Shown piece by piece: positions 7,713 to 14,836 of a DNA stretch of 44,238 bases. The notes beneath the pieces were generated by a model. The model did not search any database, had not been told where the DNA came from, and worked only from the letters and a program-made list of their open reading frames with translations. Each line of letters opens with the position of its first letter. Position 1 is the first letter of the stretch. The stretch comes from Curtobacterium sp. HSID17257 (GTDB lineage Bacteria; Actinomycetota; Actinomycetes; Actinomycetales; Microbacteriaceae): assembly GCF_003989515.1 (NCBI RefSeq), contig NZ_RBLU01000019.1:1-44238 (forward strand), written 5' to 3'. The position numbers and the translations under genes are program-made.

Positions 7713-9041
7713 GTGCTCCACGAACTCCTCCGCGTCCCGATCACCGGCAGCAGCCTGCTCGTCCCGGTGTACGTCATCGCAGCCCTCCTCGCCGGATGGG
7801 TGCTGATCGGTCCGCGGCGGGAGCGACACCGACTCCGCCGTGCAGCGGTGCGCATCGGGGGAGCCGCGGTCGGAGCCGCCGTGGGCCTCGCCGCGGTGTG
7901 GTGGACCGGCGACGTGCAGGACGACTTCGGCGTGCAGTTCACCCCCGTCACCCGGATGTGGATCGCCTTCGCGTTCGCCGGTGTGGTGCTGCTGCTCGTG
8001 GTGGCGGTCCAGGGCGGCTGGCTCGCGCGGGTCCTCGCCGTCGCCGCCGCCGGTGCACTCGTGCTGTCGGCGGGCCTCGGCGTCAACGTGGACTTCGGGT
8101 TCTACAAGAACATCGAGCAGGCCGTCGCCACCAACCCCTACCCGACACGGGACCTGCGGACGATGGCGGGTACCGGCTCGCACCTCGAGGTCGACGCAGC
8201 GGACTGGCACGCCCCGGCCGGCATGCCGTCGACGGGCGAGACGATCAGCGTGAAGATCCCCGGCACGGTGTCGCACTTCCGGGCACGCAAGGCGGTGGTC
8301 TGGCTCCCGCCGGCCGCACAGGTGGCCGACCCGCCACGGCTGCCCGTCATCGTCGCGCTCTCCGGGCAGCCCGGGCAGCCGGCCGACATGTTCCAGACCG
8401 GCGACCTCGGGAGCTTCCTCGGCCGCTACGCCGCCGCGCACCACGGCCTCGCACCGATCGTCGTCTCGCCGGACCAGCTGGCGGCGCCGAACCGCAACCC
8501 GATGTGCGTCGACTCCCGACGCCTCGGCCGGAGCGCGACCTACGTGATGACCGACACGGTGCACTGGATCGAGCACCACCTGCCGGTCGCCACCGGCCCC
8601 GGAGCCTGGGGCGTCCTCGGGTTCTCCCAGGGTGCGACCTGCACGATGCAGTTCTCCACCGAGCACCCCGACGTGTTCGGTTCCGCCCTGGCCATCTCGA
8701 GCGAGCTCGCTCCGGTGACGGGCAACGCGCACACGAGCACCGAGCTGGCCTTCGGCGGGTCGACGGCGGCGTACCGCGCCGCGGCACCGGTCGCGATCAT
8801 GGCGGCACACGGGCAGTACCACGACCACCTCACCGTCTTCGGTTACGGTTCCATGGACGCCCCCTACCGGGCGTCGACCGAGACCCTGCACGCAGCAGCG
8901 GTCCGTGCGGGCATGCAGACGCAGGTCATCGTGTCGCCGGGATCGGCCCACGACTGGAACACCGTCCGGTACGTGCTCGCGCACGGACTGCCGGTCGTCC
9001 TGGCACACCTCGGTCTCCCGCAACAGGACGGTGCGCTGTGA
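7713..9041 (+). CDS. Membrane-anchored alpha/beta-hydrolase (esterase family)
   Basis: A 442-residue protein with about four N-terminal transmembrane helices (LLVPVYVIAALLAGWV through VLAVAAAGALVLSAGLGV, residues about 10-130) followed by an extracellular alpha/beta-hydrolase domain. The nucleophile elbow GFSQG (Ser about 304) and the late His in GSAHDWNTVR (about 412) are present, and the domain resembles the antigen-85/putative esterase family. The GTG start at 7713 lies just before the first helix; upstream in-frame starts would add Cys/Arg-rich sequence unlike a membrane protein, and no clear ribosome site marks any of them. Its stop overlaps the GTG of the DUF2156 gene (GTGA), so the two work together. 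I infer hydrolysis of an aminoacylated or other lipid, by analogy with AhyD-type hydrolases encoded beside aminoacyl-phosphatidylglycerol synthases. Confidence 0.78.
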   Translation: MLHELLRVPITGSSLLVPVYVIAALLAGWVLIGPRRERHRLRRAAVRIGGAAVGAAVGLAAVWWTGDVQDDFGVQFTPVTRMWIAFAFAGVVLLLVVAVQGGWLARVLAVAAAGALVLSAGLGVNVDFGFYKNIEQAVATNPYPTRDLRTMAGTGSHLEVDAADWHAPAGMPSTGETISVKIPGTVSHFRARKAVVWLPPAAQVADPPRLPVIVALSGQPGQPADMFQTGDLGSFLGRYAAAHHGLAPIVVSPDQLAAPNRNPMCVDSRRLGRSATYVMTDTVHWIEHHLPVATGPGAWGVLGFSQGATCTMQFSTEHPDVFGSALAISSELAPVTGNAHTSTELAFGGSTAAYRAAAPVAIMAAHGQYHDHLTVFGYGSMDAPYRASTETLHAAAVRAGMQTQVIVSPGSAHDWNTVRYVLAHGLPVVLAHLGLPQQDGAL

Positions 9042-11482
9042 GCAGGATCGGATCAGGGGCGGCCGCCGTGTGGTCGCGTGTCGTGCGGTCGGTCCGGCGG
9101 TACCCGGTCACCGCCGTCGTCTTCGTCCTCGTGCTCCTCACCTCGGTCGCGGGTCTCGTCGTCCGCGTCGTCGGGCGCACCGGGACCCTCGACGCGGTGC
9201 CCTTCTGGCCCTTCCGGGTCTTCGCCGTCACCACCGGGGTGCTGGCACTCGTGCTCACCCTCGCCGGGGTCGTCGTGCTCGTCGGGGCGTCGGAGCGACT
9301 CATGGGCGGCCGGAGGACGGCGCTCGCGTTCGTCGTGACGACCGTCGTCGGCACGGGCCTCGGCGCCCTGACCGCACTCGTCGACCAGGACGGTCGCCAG
9401 GTCGGGAGCCTGCTGCTCGGACGCGCCACGAGCTTCGATCCCTGGACCGCGCTGGTCGGGACGATCGTCACCGCGAGCGCCTTCGCCGGTCCGCTCTGGC
9501 GCCGACGGATCCGCGTCAACGCCGTGGCCGTCGTCGCCGCCCTGCTGCTCTACGCCGGACACGCCTCCGACCTCTACGCCGCACTCGCGACCGCGGCGGG
9601 CTGGCTGCTCGGTGACCTGCTCCGTCGCGGCCCCGCCCGGCTCGGGTGGACCCGGAGCTCGCACCGCGAGACGCGCGTCCTGCTCGGCACCGTGGTCCTG
9701 GTGTCCGCGGTCGGACCGGTCATCGCGCTCGTCTCCCGCGCCCGGGTCGGGCTCCTCGCCCCGCTCGCGGCCGTCGTCGGCACCGGGCCGGTCACCCCGG
9801 TCCACGGCTGCCACGCGGACAGTGCGTCGGGCGAGTGCCTCCGGGGACTCCTGGCGTACCGGGCCACCGACCCGTGGACGCTCGTGCTCGCGGTCGCGCC
9901 GCTCCTCGTGCTCCTCGTCGCCGGACTCGGGCTGTTCCGGGGGAGCCGGTTCGCGGTCTGGCTCGCGGTGGTCGTCGACGTGGTGCTCGCCGTCGCGGCC
10001 GCGGTGACGTACGGGCTCCTGCCCGCCGGGGCCGCGAAGCTGCACGGCGCCGAGAACCGCTTCGTGGTCACCGTCTCCGTGATCGCGTCGGTCGTCGTCC
10101 CGCTCGCGACCGCACTCGTGCTCGTGCTGCTCCGCCGGTCCTTCACGGTCCTGCCGGCACGCCGACGCGTCGTGACCTTCGCCGTCGTCGTCCTCGGCGC
10201 GCTCGTCGTCGTGACGACCGTCGTGCTCGTCACCGCGGCCTCGACCCGCGAGACGGTCGCGGACCCGCTGCGGCTCGTCGTCGCGGCGCTCGGCCCGCTG
10301 TCACCCGTCGTGTTCTGGGACCGGCTGGCCACCCTCGACCCCGCACTGCGCTTCGTGCTCGGGGCCGCGGGACCGGTGCTCTGGCTGGTCGTCGCCGGCG
10401 CCGCCGTCCGGCCGACCGGCGCCGTGGAACCCGACGCGGACGCCGACGGGCTGCGCGAGAGCCGGCTCCGCGCCCGGACGCTGCTCGAGGCAGCCGGCGG
10501 TGACACCTTCGGGTGGATGACGACCTGGCAGGGCAACGCGTACTGGTTCAGCGACGACGGCCGCGCCGGCGTGGCCTTCCGCCGCAACGGTCGGGTCGCG
10601 GTGACGGTCGGTGGTCCGTTCGGGTGGCCGGACGCGCGCGACGCGGCGATGGTCGACTTCGCCCGGTGGTGCGACGACAACGGCTGGACGGCCGTGTTCT
10701 ACGGGATCGGCGCCGAGGCAGCCGGCACGCTCACGGCGCAGGGCTGGGAGACGCTGCCGGTCGCGGAGGACGCCGACCTCGACCCCCGCACCTGGACCAC
10801 GAGCGGCAAGAAGAAGCAGGACGTCCGCACCGCTGTGAACAAGGCGGACCGCGAGGGCATCACCGCACTGTGGTCCTCGTGGCAGGACCTGCCGCCGGCG
10901 ACGGTGCGGCAGATCGAGGCGATCTCCGAGGAGTGGGTCTCCGAGCGGGAGCTGCCCGAGATGGGCTTCACGCTCGGCGGGGTCGACGAGATGCGGGACC
11001 CCGCCGTCCGGACGCTCGTCGCACTCGACCCCGAGGGCACCGTCCTCGCCGTCACGAGCTGGCTGCCGAGTCACCGCGCCGGCAGGGTCGTCGGGTGGAC
11101 GCTCGACGTCATGCGCCGCACGGCCGCCGCGCCGAACGGCACGATGGAGTTCCTCGTCGCCAGCGCCGCTCAGCGCATGCGGGAGGACGGTGTCGAACGG
11201 CTCAGCCTGTCGGCGGCACCGCTCGCGCAGTCCGCCGAGGGTGCCCCCGCCGGCGAGGGCGTGCAGGACCTGCTCGACCTGGTCGGCGGCGTGCTCGAGC
11301 CGGTCTACGGCTTCCGCTCGCTGCTGCGCTTCAAGGCGAAGTTCGGGCCCGAGCTGCACCCGCTCGTGCTCGCCTACCCGGACCCGGTGGCGCTCCCGGC
11401 GATCGGGGTCGCGGTCGTGCGGGCCTACCTGCCGGACCTGTCGCTGCGGCAGGCGGTGGCGCTGGTGCGCGGCCGGAGCTGA
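9038..11482 (+). CDS. Integral membrane protein with C-terminal DUF2156 (lysyl-phosphatidylglycerol-synthase-like) domain
   Basis: An 814-residue protein. Residues about 1-470 contain some twelve hydrophobic helices, including a loop with paired cysteines (HGCHADSASGEC). Residues about 485-810 form the cytoplasmic DUF2156 domain of the MprF/LysX family, with the recognisable stretch TFGWMTTWQGNAYWF, FRRNGRVAVTVGGPFG, KKKQDVRTAVNKADREG and GFRSLLRFKAKF. Family members move an aminoacyl group from tRNA to a membrane lipid, lowering surface charge and giving resistance to cationic peptides. Amino-acid and lipid specificity cannot be read here. The GTG start overlaps the esterase stop by 4 bp. 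It is the last gene of the pair and is followed by one of the conserved palindromes. Confidence 0.82.
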   Translation: MSRIGSGAAAVWSRVVRSVRRYPVTAVVFVLVLLTSVAGLVVRVVGRTGTLDAVPFWPFRVFAVTTGVLALVLTLAGVVVLVGASERLMGGRRTALAFVVTTVVGTGLGALTALVDQDGRQVGSLLLGRATSFDPWTALVGTIVTASAFAGPLWRRRIRVNAVAVVAALLLYAGHASDLYAALATAAGWLLGDLLRRGPARLGWTRSSHRETRVLLGTVVLVSAVGPVIALVSRARVGLLAPLAAVVGTGPVTPVHGCHADSASGECLRGLLAYRATDPWTLVLAVAPLLVLLVAGLGLFRGSRFAVWLAVVVDVVLAVAAAVTYGLLPAGAAKLHGAENRFVVTVSVIASVVVPLATALVLVLLRRSFTVLPARRRVVTFAVVVLGALVVVTTVVLVTAASTRETVADPLRLVVAALGPLSPVVFWDRLATLDPALRFVLGAAGPVLWLVVAGAAVRPTGAVEPDADADGLRESRLRARTLLEAAGGDTFGWMTTWQGNAYWFSDDGRAGVAFRRNGRVAVTVGGPFGWPDARDAAMVDFARWCDDNGWTAVFYGIGAEAAGTLTAQGWETLPVAEDADLDPRTWTTSGKKKQDVRTAVNKADREGITALWSSWQDLPPATVRQIEAISEEWVSERELPEMGFTLGGVDEMRDPAVRTLVALDPEGTVLAVTSWLPSHRAGRVVGWTLDVMRRTAAAPNGTMEFLVASAAQRMREDGVERLSLSAAPLAQSAEGAPAGEGVQDLLDLVGGVLEPVYGFRSLLRFKAKFGPELHPLVLAYPDPVALPAIGVAVVRAYLPDLSLRQAVALVRGRS

Positions 11483-11528
11483 CGCCCGACATGGTCGAGA
11501 CGCCAGCGTCCCACGTCGCAGCGCGGGG

Positions 11529-11584
11529 CGGACGGGAGGCTCGACGCGCCACCGCCACCGCCACCGCCACTCGCCTCCCGTCCG
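11529..11584. repeat. Conserved intergenic palindrome, copy 1 (with CCACCG loop repeats)
   Basis: CGGACGGGAGGC at 11529-11540 pairs with GCCTCCCGTCCG at 11573-11584. The 32-nt loop contains the hexamer GCCACC/CCACCG repeated about four times. It lies 46 bp after the DUF2156 gene and may end its transcript. This is the most divergent of six copies in the window. Confidence 0.7.
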
Positions 11585-11657
11585 GCCTGTGGTCCGCACC
11601 GGGGCCGCACCTCCGTCACCGGGCGCAACGCCCCGGACGGACGTCCGGGGTGTGGGG

Positions 11658-11663
11658 TATCAT
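11658..11663 (+). promoter_or_regulatory. Promoter -10 element (TATCAT) of the riboflavin operon
   Basis: TATCAT lies about 12 nt before the riboswitch P1 stem, a position that would start the transcript at or just before the aptamer. No clear -35 box was found. Confidence 0.5.
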
Positions 11664-11673
11664 TTCAGTCACG

Positions 11674-11808
11674 CAAGCGCTCCGGGGTCGGTGCAAGTCC
11701 GAACCGGTGGTGACAGTCCACGAGCTGACGCAGGGTGCGAACCCCGCCGATGTTGACCCGGCGGAACTCCGGGACCGACGGTGAGAGTCCGGACGGGAGG
11801 AAGCGCTG
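11674..11808 (+). ncRNA. FMN riboswitch (RFN element)
   Basis: The aptamer carries the hallmark conserved blocks in order: CTCCGGGGTCGGTGCAAGTC, CCGAACCGGTGGTGACAGTC, a GACCC..CGGAACTCC arm, then CCGACGGTGAGAGTCCGGAC and GGGAGGAAGCGCT. The P1 stem uses the self-complementary AGCGCT at 11675-11680 and 11801-11806. It sits about 100 nt before ribE and should repress the operon when FMN is plentiful. Confidence 0.96.
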
Positions 11809-11904
11809 GCGGACAGGACGTGCCCTCGTACGCGGGGTGCCACGGCCCGTCCGTCCATGCCGACGACCGTCGAGCACCCCCGGAGTCCCGTTGAGAGGAC
11901 ACCA

Positions 11905-12546
11905 GTGTTCACCGGCATCATCGAGGAACTCGGCACCGTCACCGCCGTCGAGCAGCACGGCGACTCCGTCGCGCTCACCGTCCGCGGCCCGAAGGTCGTC
12001 GCCGACGCGCGGCACGGCGACTCCATCGCCACGAGCGGCGTGTGCCTGACCGTGGTCGAGCAGACCGACGAGACCTTCACCGCCTTCGTCATGAAGCAGA
12101 CCCTCGACATGAGCGCGCACGGAGCGCTCGCCGTGGGGGACCGGCTCAACCTGGAGCGCGCAGCCTCGGTCGGCGACCGACTCGGCGGCCACATCGTGCA
12201 GGGGCACGTCGACGGCACCGCCACCGTGCTCGAGACCGCCGACGGTGACGGCTGGCGGCGTGTCCGGTTCTCGCTCGCCCCCGACCTCAGCCCGCTCGTC
12301 GTCGACAAGGGGTCCGTCGCGATCGACGGCGTCTCGCTCACGGTCAGTGCGGTCTCCGCCGAGGACACCCCGCCCTCCGACGCCTGGTTCGAGGTCAGTC
12401 TCATCCCGGAGACGCTCGAGGCCACCACGCTCGGCTCCCGTGTGCCCGGCGACCGGGTCAACATCGAGACCGACGTCCTCGCACGGCACGTCCGCCGGAT
12501 GCTCCGCCTCGACGCAGCCACCGCGCCCGTCCTGGAGGCCCGGTGA
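11905..12546 (+). CDS. ribE: Riboflavin synthase, alpha subunit
   Basis: This 213-residue enzyme dismutates two 6,7-dimethyl-8-ribityllumazine molecules to riboflavin, the last step of the pathway. Two lumazine-binding domains are visible: the first begins [12 protein letters not shown] with [11 protein letters not shown], the second begins about residue 97 with [13 protein letters not shown] and has the [11 protein letters not shown] box. The GTG at 11905 is chosen because GAGAGGA sits 5-11 nt upstream and MFTGIIE is the universal N-terminus. It is the first gene after the FMN riboswitch and overlaps ribB by 4 bp (GTGA). Confidence 0.97.
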   Translation: MFTGIIEELGTVTAVEQHGDSVALTVRGPKVVADARHGDSIATSGVCLTVVEQTDETFTAFVMKQTLDMSAHGALAVGDRLNLERAASVGDRLGGHIVQGHVDGTATVLETADGDGWRRVRFSLAPDLSPLVVDKGSVAIDGVSLTVSAVSAEDTPPSDAWFEVSLIPETLEATTLGSRVPGDRVNIETDVLARHVRRMLRLDAATAPVLEAR

Positions 12547-13238
12547 GCGCCGTCGACGTCCCGCACGCCGAGCAGGCGGCCGGGCCGAGCCTGTCGAGCA
12601 TCGACGACGCGGTCGCGGCGATCGCCGCGGGTCGCCCGGTGATCGTCGCCGACGACGAGCACCGCGAGAACGAGGGCGACGTGATCCTGGCCGCCGAGAC
12701 GGCCAGCCCGGAGTGGGTCGCGTGGACGGTCGCGCACTCGTCCGGGTTCATCTGCGCCCCGGTCAGCGCCGAGATCGCCGACGCGCTCGACCTCCCACCG
12801 ATGGTCGCCCACAACGAGGACGTCCGCGGGACCGCCTACACCGTGACCGTCGACGCCGCCGTCGGGATCACGACCGGTATCAGCGCACACGACCGGGCAC
12901 GCACGCTGCGGGTGCTCGCCGACCCGACCTCGGTCCGTGACGACCTGCACCGCCCGGGACACGTCGTCCCGCTGCGGGCCCGACCCGGCGGCGTCCGTGA
13001 ACGTGCCGGGCACACCGAAGCCGCGATCGAACTGGTCACCGCAGCCGGGCTCCGGCCCGCGGCGGCGATCTGCGAGATCGTCGGCGAGGACGGCGAGATG
13101 ATGCGTCTGCCGGGTCTCGTCGAACTCGGGGCGCGCGAGGGCGTGCCCGTCATCACCATCGCCGCACTCGTCGAGTGGCTCGACGCGGCAGACCGGGCGG
13201 CGGCGGAGTCCGCACCCCAGGAGGGAACGACACGATGA
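12543..13238 (+). CDS. ribB: 3,4-dihydroxy-2-butanone 4-phosphate synthase, stand-alone
   Basis: This enzyme converts ribulose 5-phosphate to 3,4-dihydroxy-2-butanone 4-phosphate plus formate, providing the four-carbon unit of riboflavin. The acidic metal-binding loop [10 protein letters not shown], the [10 protein letters not shown] box and [20 protein letters not shown] are all present. The protein stops at 231 residues, directly after this domain, so the GTP cyclohydrolase II half found in the usual actinobacterial RibBA fusion is missing. RibA activity must come from another locus. The GTG start overlaps ribE and the stop overlaps ribH, so the three genes are translationally coupled. Confidence 0.94.
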   Translation: MSAVDVPHAEQAAGPSLSSIDDAVAAIAAGRPVIVADDEHRENEGDVILAAETASPEWVAWTVAHSSGFICAPVSAEIADALDLPPMVAHNEDVRGTAYTVTVDAAVGITTGISAHDRARTLRVLADPTSVRDDLHRPGHVVPLRARPGGVRERAGHTEAAIELVTAAGLRPAAAICEIVGEDGEMMRLPGLVELGAREGVPVITIAALVEWLDAADRAAAESAPQEGTTR

Positions 13239-13714
13239 GCGGAGCAGGAGCCGCCGAGCGCGACCACGTCGACGGATCGGGGGTCCGGGTGGCGATCGTG
13301 ACCGGGCAGTGGCACGAGACGATCGCCGGGGGTCTCCTTGCCGGAGCCCAGCGCGAGGTGCAGCGCCTCGGTGCCACCGCGCAGGTCGTCCCCGTGCCGG
13401 GGAGCTTCGAGCTGCCGGTCGTCGCCAAGGCCGCGCTCGAGAGCGGGTTCGACGCGGTCGTCGCCCTCGGGGTGATCATCCGCGGGGGCACCCCGCACTT
13501 CGAGTACGTCTCGAGCGCTGCGACGAACGGCCTGACGACCGTCGCACTCGAGACCGGCAAGCCCGTCGGGTTCGGCGTGCTGACCCTGGACGACGAGCAG
13601 CAGGGCATCGACCGCGCCGGTCTGCCCGGCTCGAAGGAGGACAAGGGCGCCGAGGCCGCGCACGCCGCGATCGCCACCGCCGTGTCGATCCGGAGCCTGC
13701 GCCAGATGGCCTGA
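13235..13714 (+). CDS. ribH: 6,7-dimethyl-8-ribityllumazine synthase
   Basis: A 159-residue lumazine synthase that joins the RibB product to 5-amino-6-ribitylaminouracil. Diagnostic parts are [35 protein letters not shown], the phosphate and catalytic-His segment [14 protein letters not shown] and [17 protein letters not shown]. It is the last gene of the operon and starts within the ribB stop (ATGA), with GAGGGA about 8 nt upstream. The operon contains neither ribD nor ribA. Confidence 0.96.
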   Translation: MSGAGAAERDHVDGSGVRVAIVTGQWHETIAGGLLAGAQREVQRLGATAQVVPVPGSFELPVVAKAALESGFDAVVALGVIIRGGTPHFEYVSSAATNGLTTVALETGKPVGFGVLTLDDEQQGIDRAGLPGSKEDKGAEAAHAAIATAVSIRSLRQMA

Positions 13715-13721
13715 CCCGCGA

Positions 13722-13784
13722 CGAATCACGAATCCGACATCGAACCAGCCGAAGCGCGTGGTTCGATGTCGGATTCGTGGTTCG
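13722..13784. terminator. Long hairpin after ribH
   Basis: Arms of 26 bp (13722-13747 and 13759-13784) match with one mismatch, including a perfect 21-bp core built on ACGAATCCGACATCGAACC, and close an 11-nt loop. It begins 8 nt after the ribH stop. The arms are much less GC-rich than the surroundings, so besides ending the operon it may be a mobile repeat. Confidence 0.75.
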
Positions 13785-13829
13785 ACACAGTTCGACGGAG
13801 ACACCCCCACGGTGGCGCCCGCACGGACG

Positions 13830-13870
13830 ACGACGGCCCCGCACCTCGTCGTGAGGTGCGGGGCCGTCGT
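13830..13870. terminator. Terminator hairpin for the small minus-strand membrane gene
   Basis: A perfect 18-bp stem (ACGACGGCCCCGCACCTC at 13830-13847 with its complement at 13853-13870) and a 5-nt loop lie 14 nt beyond the stop of the minus-strand gene. With the ribH hairpin it separates two convergent units. Confidence 0.75.
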
Positions 13871-13883
13871 GGTACGGCTGGTG

Positions 13884-14054
13884 TTACTTCTTGCCGAAGA
13901 CGTGGATCGGCAGGAAGAACGAGAGGCTCATGAGGACGAGGCCGCCCATGAAGACGAACGCCTGGCCCGACTGCACCTGGAACGCGAACCCGAACAGGTA
14001 CATCGACACCAGCAGCAGCAGGATCGAGAAGAAAGCGGCGATGACGCGGCCCAC
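13884..14054 (-). CDS. Small two-helix membrane protein (56 aa)
   Basis: Translation from GTG at 14054 gives a 56-residue hydrophobic protein: MGRVIAAFFSILLLLVSMYL as the start of helix 1, a short polar turn (QVQSGQ), then helix 2 (AFVFMGGLVLMSLSFFLP) and the basic tail IHVFGKK. A strong ribosome site, CGGAGG, lies 7 nt before the start, and a terminator follows, so this is very likely a real gene. No function is known to me. Small hydrophobic proteins of this kind are commonly annotated as hypothetical membrane proteins in Microbacteriaceae. Confidence 0.8.
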   Translation of the reverse strand: MGRVIAAFFSILLLLVSMYLFGFAFQVQSGQAFVFMGGLVLMSLSFFLPIHVFGKK

Positions 14055-14145
14055 GGTGGTACCTCCGGTTCGAGCGGGTGGATCGTGACCAGTCTATCCC
14101 CAGGAAGGAGCAGACCGGTTCACGGACGGCCGGGAGACGCCGAGG

Positions 14146-14700
14146 TCAGGCAGCGGGCCGCGTCGCGATGAGCCGGTCGACGACCGCGAGCAGGGCGTCC
14201 ATGTCGACGGTGCCGCGGTTCGGGCGGACGTCGGTCGCGATCGCGGCACCGAGGGACGCCTGGTGGTAGAGCCCGTCGCCGAGCAGCTTGACCGCCTGTG
14301 CCGTGGGGACGTCGCGGAGGGCGTCGACCAGGGTCTCCAGCCACGCGTTCTCGGTCTCGTCCAGGGTGCGACCGGCCTCCTCGTACCCGGCCTGCTGCAG
14401 CCGGCTGGCCGCGAGGAGGGCGAGGTCGAGCTCGCTGCCGACGTAGAGGCAGTTGCGCACGAAGTACCGCGCGGCACCGTCCTCGGCGTCGCGCATGCGG
14501 TCCACGTCGATGGCGGACAGGTCGGACAGCCGCTCGCAGAGTCCCTCGACCAGGGCGGCCTTCGACCCGAAGTGGTAGAGCAGTCCGCCCTTCGAGACAC
14601 CGGCCCGCGCGGCGACGGCGTCGAGGGTCGCCGGACGCTCGCCCTCCTCGCACACGATGGCGACGAAGCTGTCCAGGACACGGTCTCGGGCACTTGCCAT
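14146..14700 (-). CDS. TetR/AcrR family repressor
   Basis: A 184-residue one-component regulator. The N-terminal helix-turn-helix (about residues 5-50: RDRVLDSFVAIVCEEG, TLDAVAARAGVSKGGLLYHF) is typical of TetR, and the rest is a ligand-binding helical domain. The ATG at 14700 is chosen because a TAGACT -10 element lies 7 nt upstream (14713-14708, minus strand), giving a leaderless mRNA; a longer frame would add 27 residues across the operator. It is divergent from the oxidoreductase fusion, and two TTCACG-type palindromes between the genes are its likely targets. The inducer is unknown. Confidence 0.88.
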   Translation of the reverse strand: MASARDRVLDSFVAIVCEEGERPATLDAVAARAGVSKGGLLYHFGSKAALVEGLCERLSDLSAIDVDRMRDAEDGAARYFVRNCLYVGSELDLALLAASRLQQAGYEEAGRTLDETENAWLETLVDALRDVPTAQAVKLLGDGLYHQASLGAAIATDVRPNRGTVDMDALLAVVDRLIATRPAA

Positions 14701-14745
14701 GCGGACGAGTCTAGGGAACCGTCCGGACCGTGACGACCGCGGTGT

Positions 14746-14763
14746 TTCGTGAACGTTCACGAA
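14746..14763. promoter_or_regulatory. Operator 1: perfect palindrome TTCGTGAACGTTCACGAA
   Basis: A perfect 18-bp palindrome just upstream of the -35 box of the fusion gene promoter. It shares the half-site CGTGAA/TTCACG with operator 2, so both probably bind the adjacent TetR protein. Confidence 0.7.
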
Positions 14764-14767
14764 CGGC

Positions 14768-14796
14768 TTGTCCGGCAGCATCCGCGCGGCTAGCGT
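14768..14796 (+). promoter_or_regulatory. Promoter of the Gfo/Idh-AKR fusion gene
   Basis: TTGTCC (14768-14773), a 17-bp spacer and TAGCGT (14791-14796) form a good -35/-10 pair. Transcription would start near 14803, inside operator 2. Confidence 0.6.
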
Positions 14797-14805
14797 CGCC
14801 GTGAC

Positions 14806-14819
14806 CGTGAAGGTTCACG
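14806..14819. promoter_or_regulatory. Operator 2: CGTGAAGGTTCACG
   Basis: A second inverted repeat with the same CGTGAA/TTCACG half-sites as operator 1, placed at about +3 to +16 of the transcript, where bound repressor would block RNA polymerase. Confidence 0.65.
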
Positions 14820-14836
14820 ACACGAACAGGATCCGC

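Noticed and set aside
4116-9023. A 1635-codon open frame on the minus strand
   Set aside because: It is antisense to the nuclease and esterase genes, very rich in Arg, Gly and Val, without a domain. It is a by-product of high GC.
14746-14819. Attachment site or recombination site
   Set aside because: The palindromes share half-sites and bracket a promoter next to a TetR gene; no integrase is present, so operators are the simpler reading.
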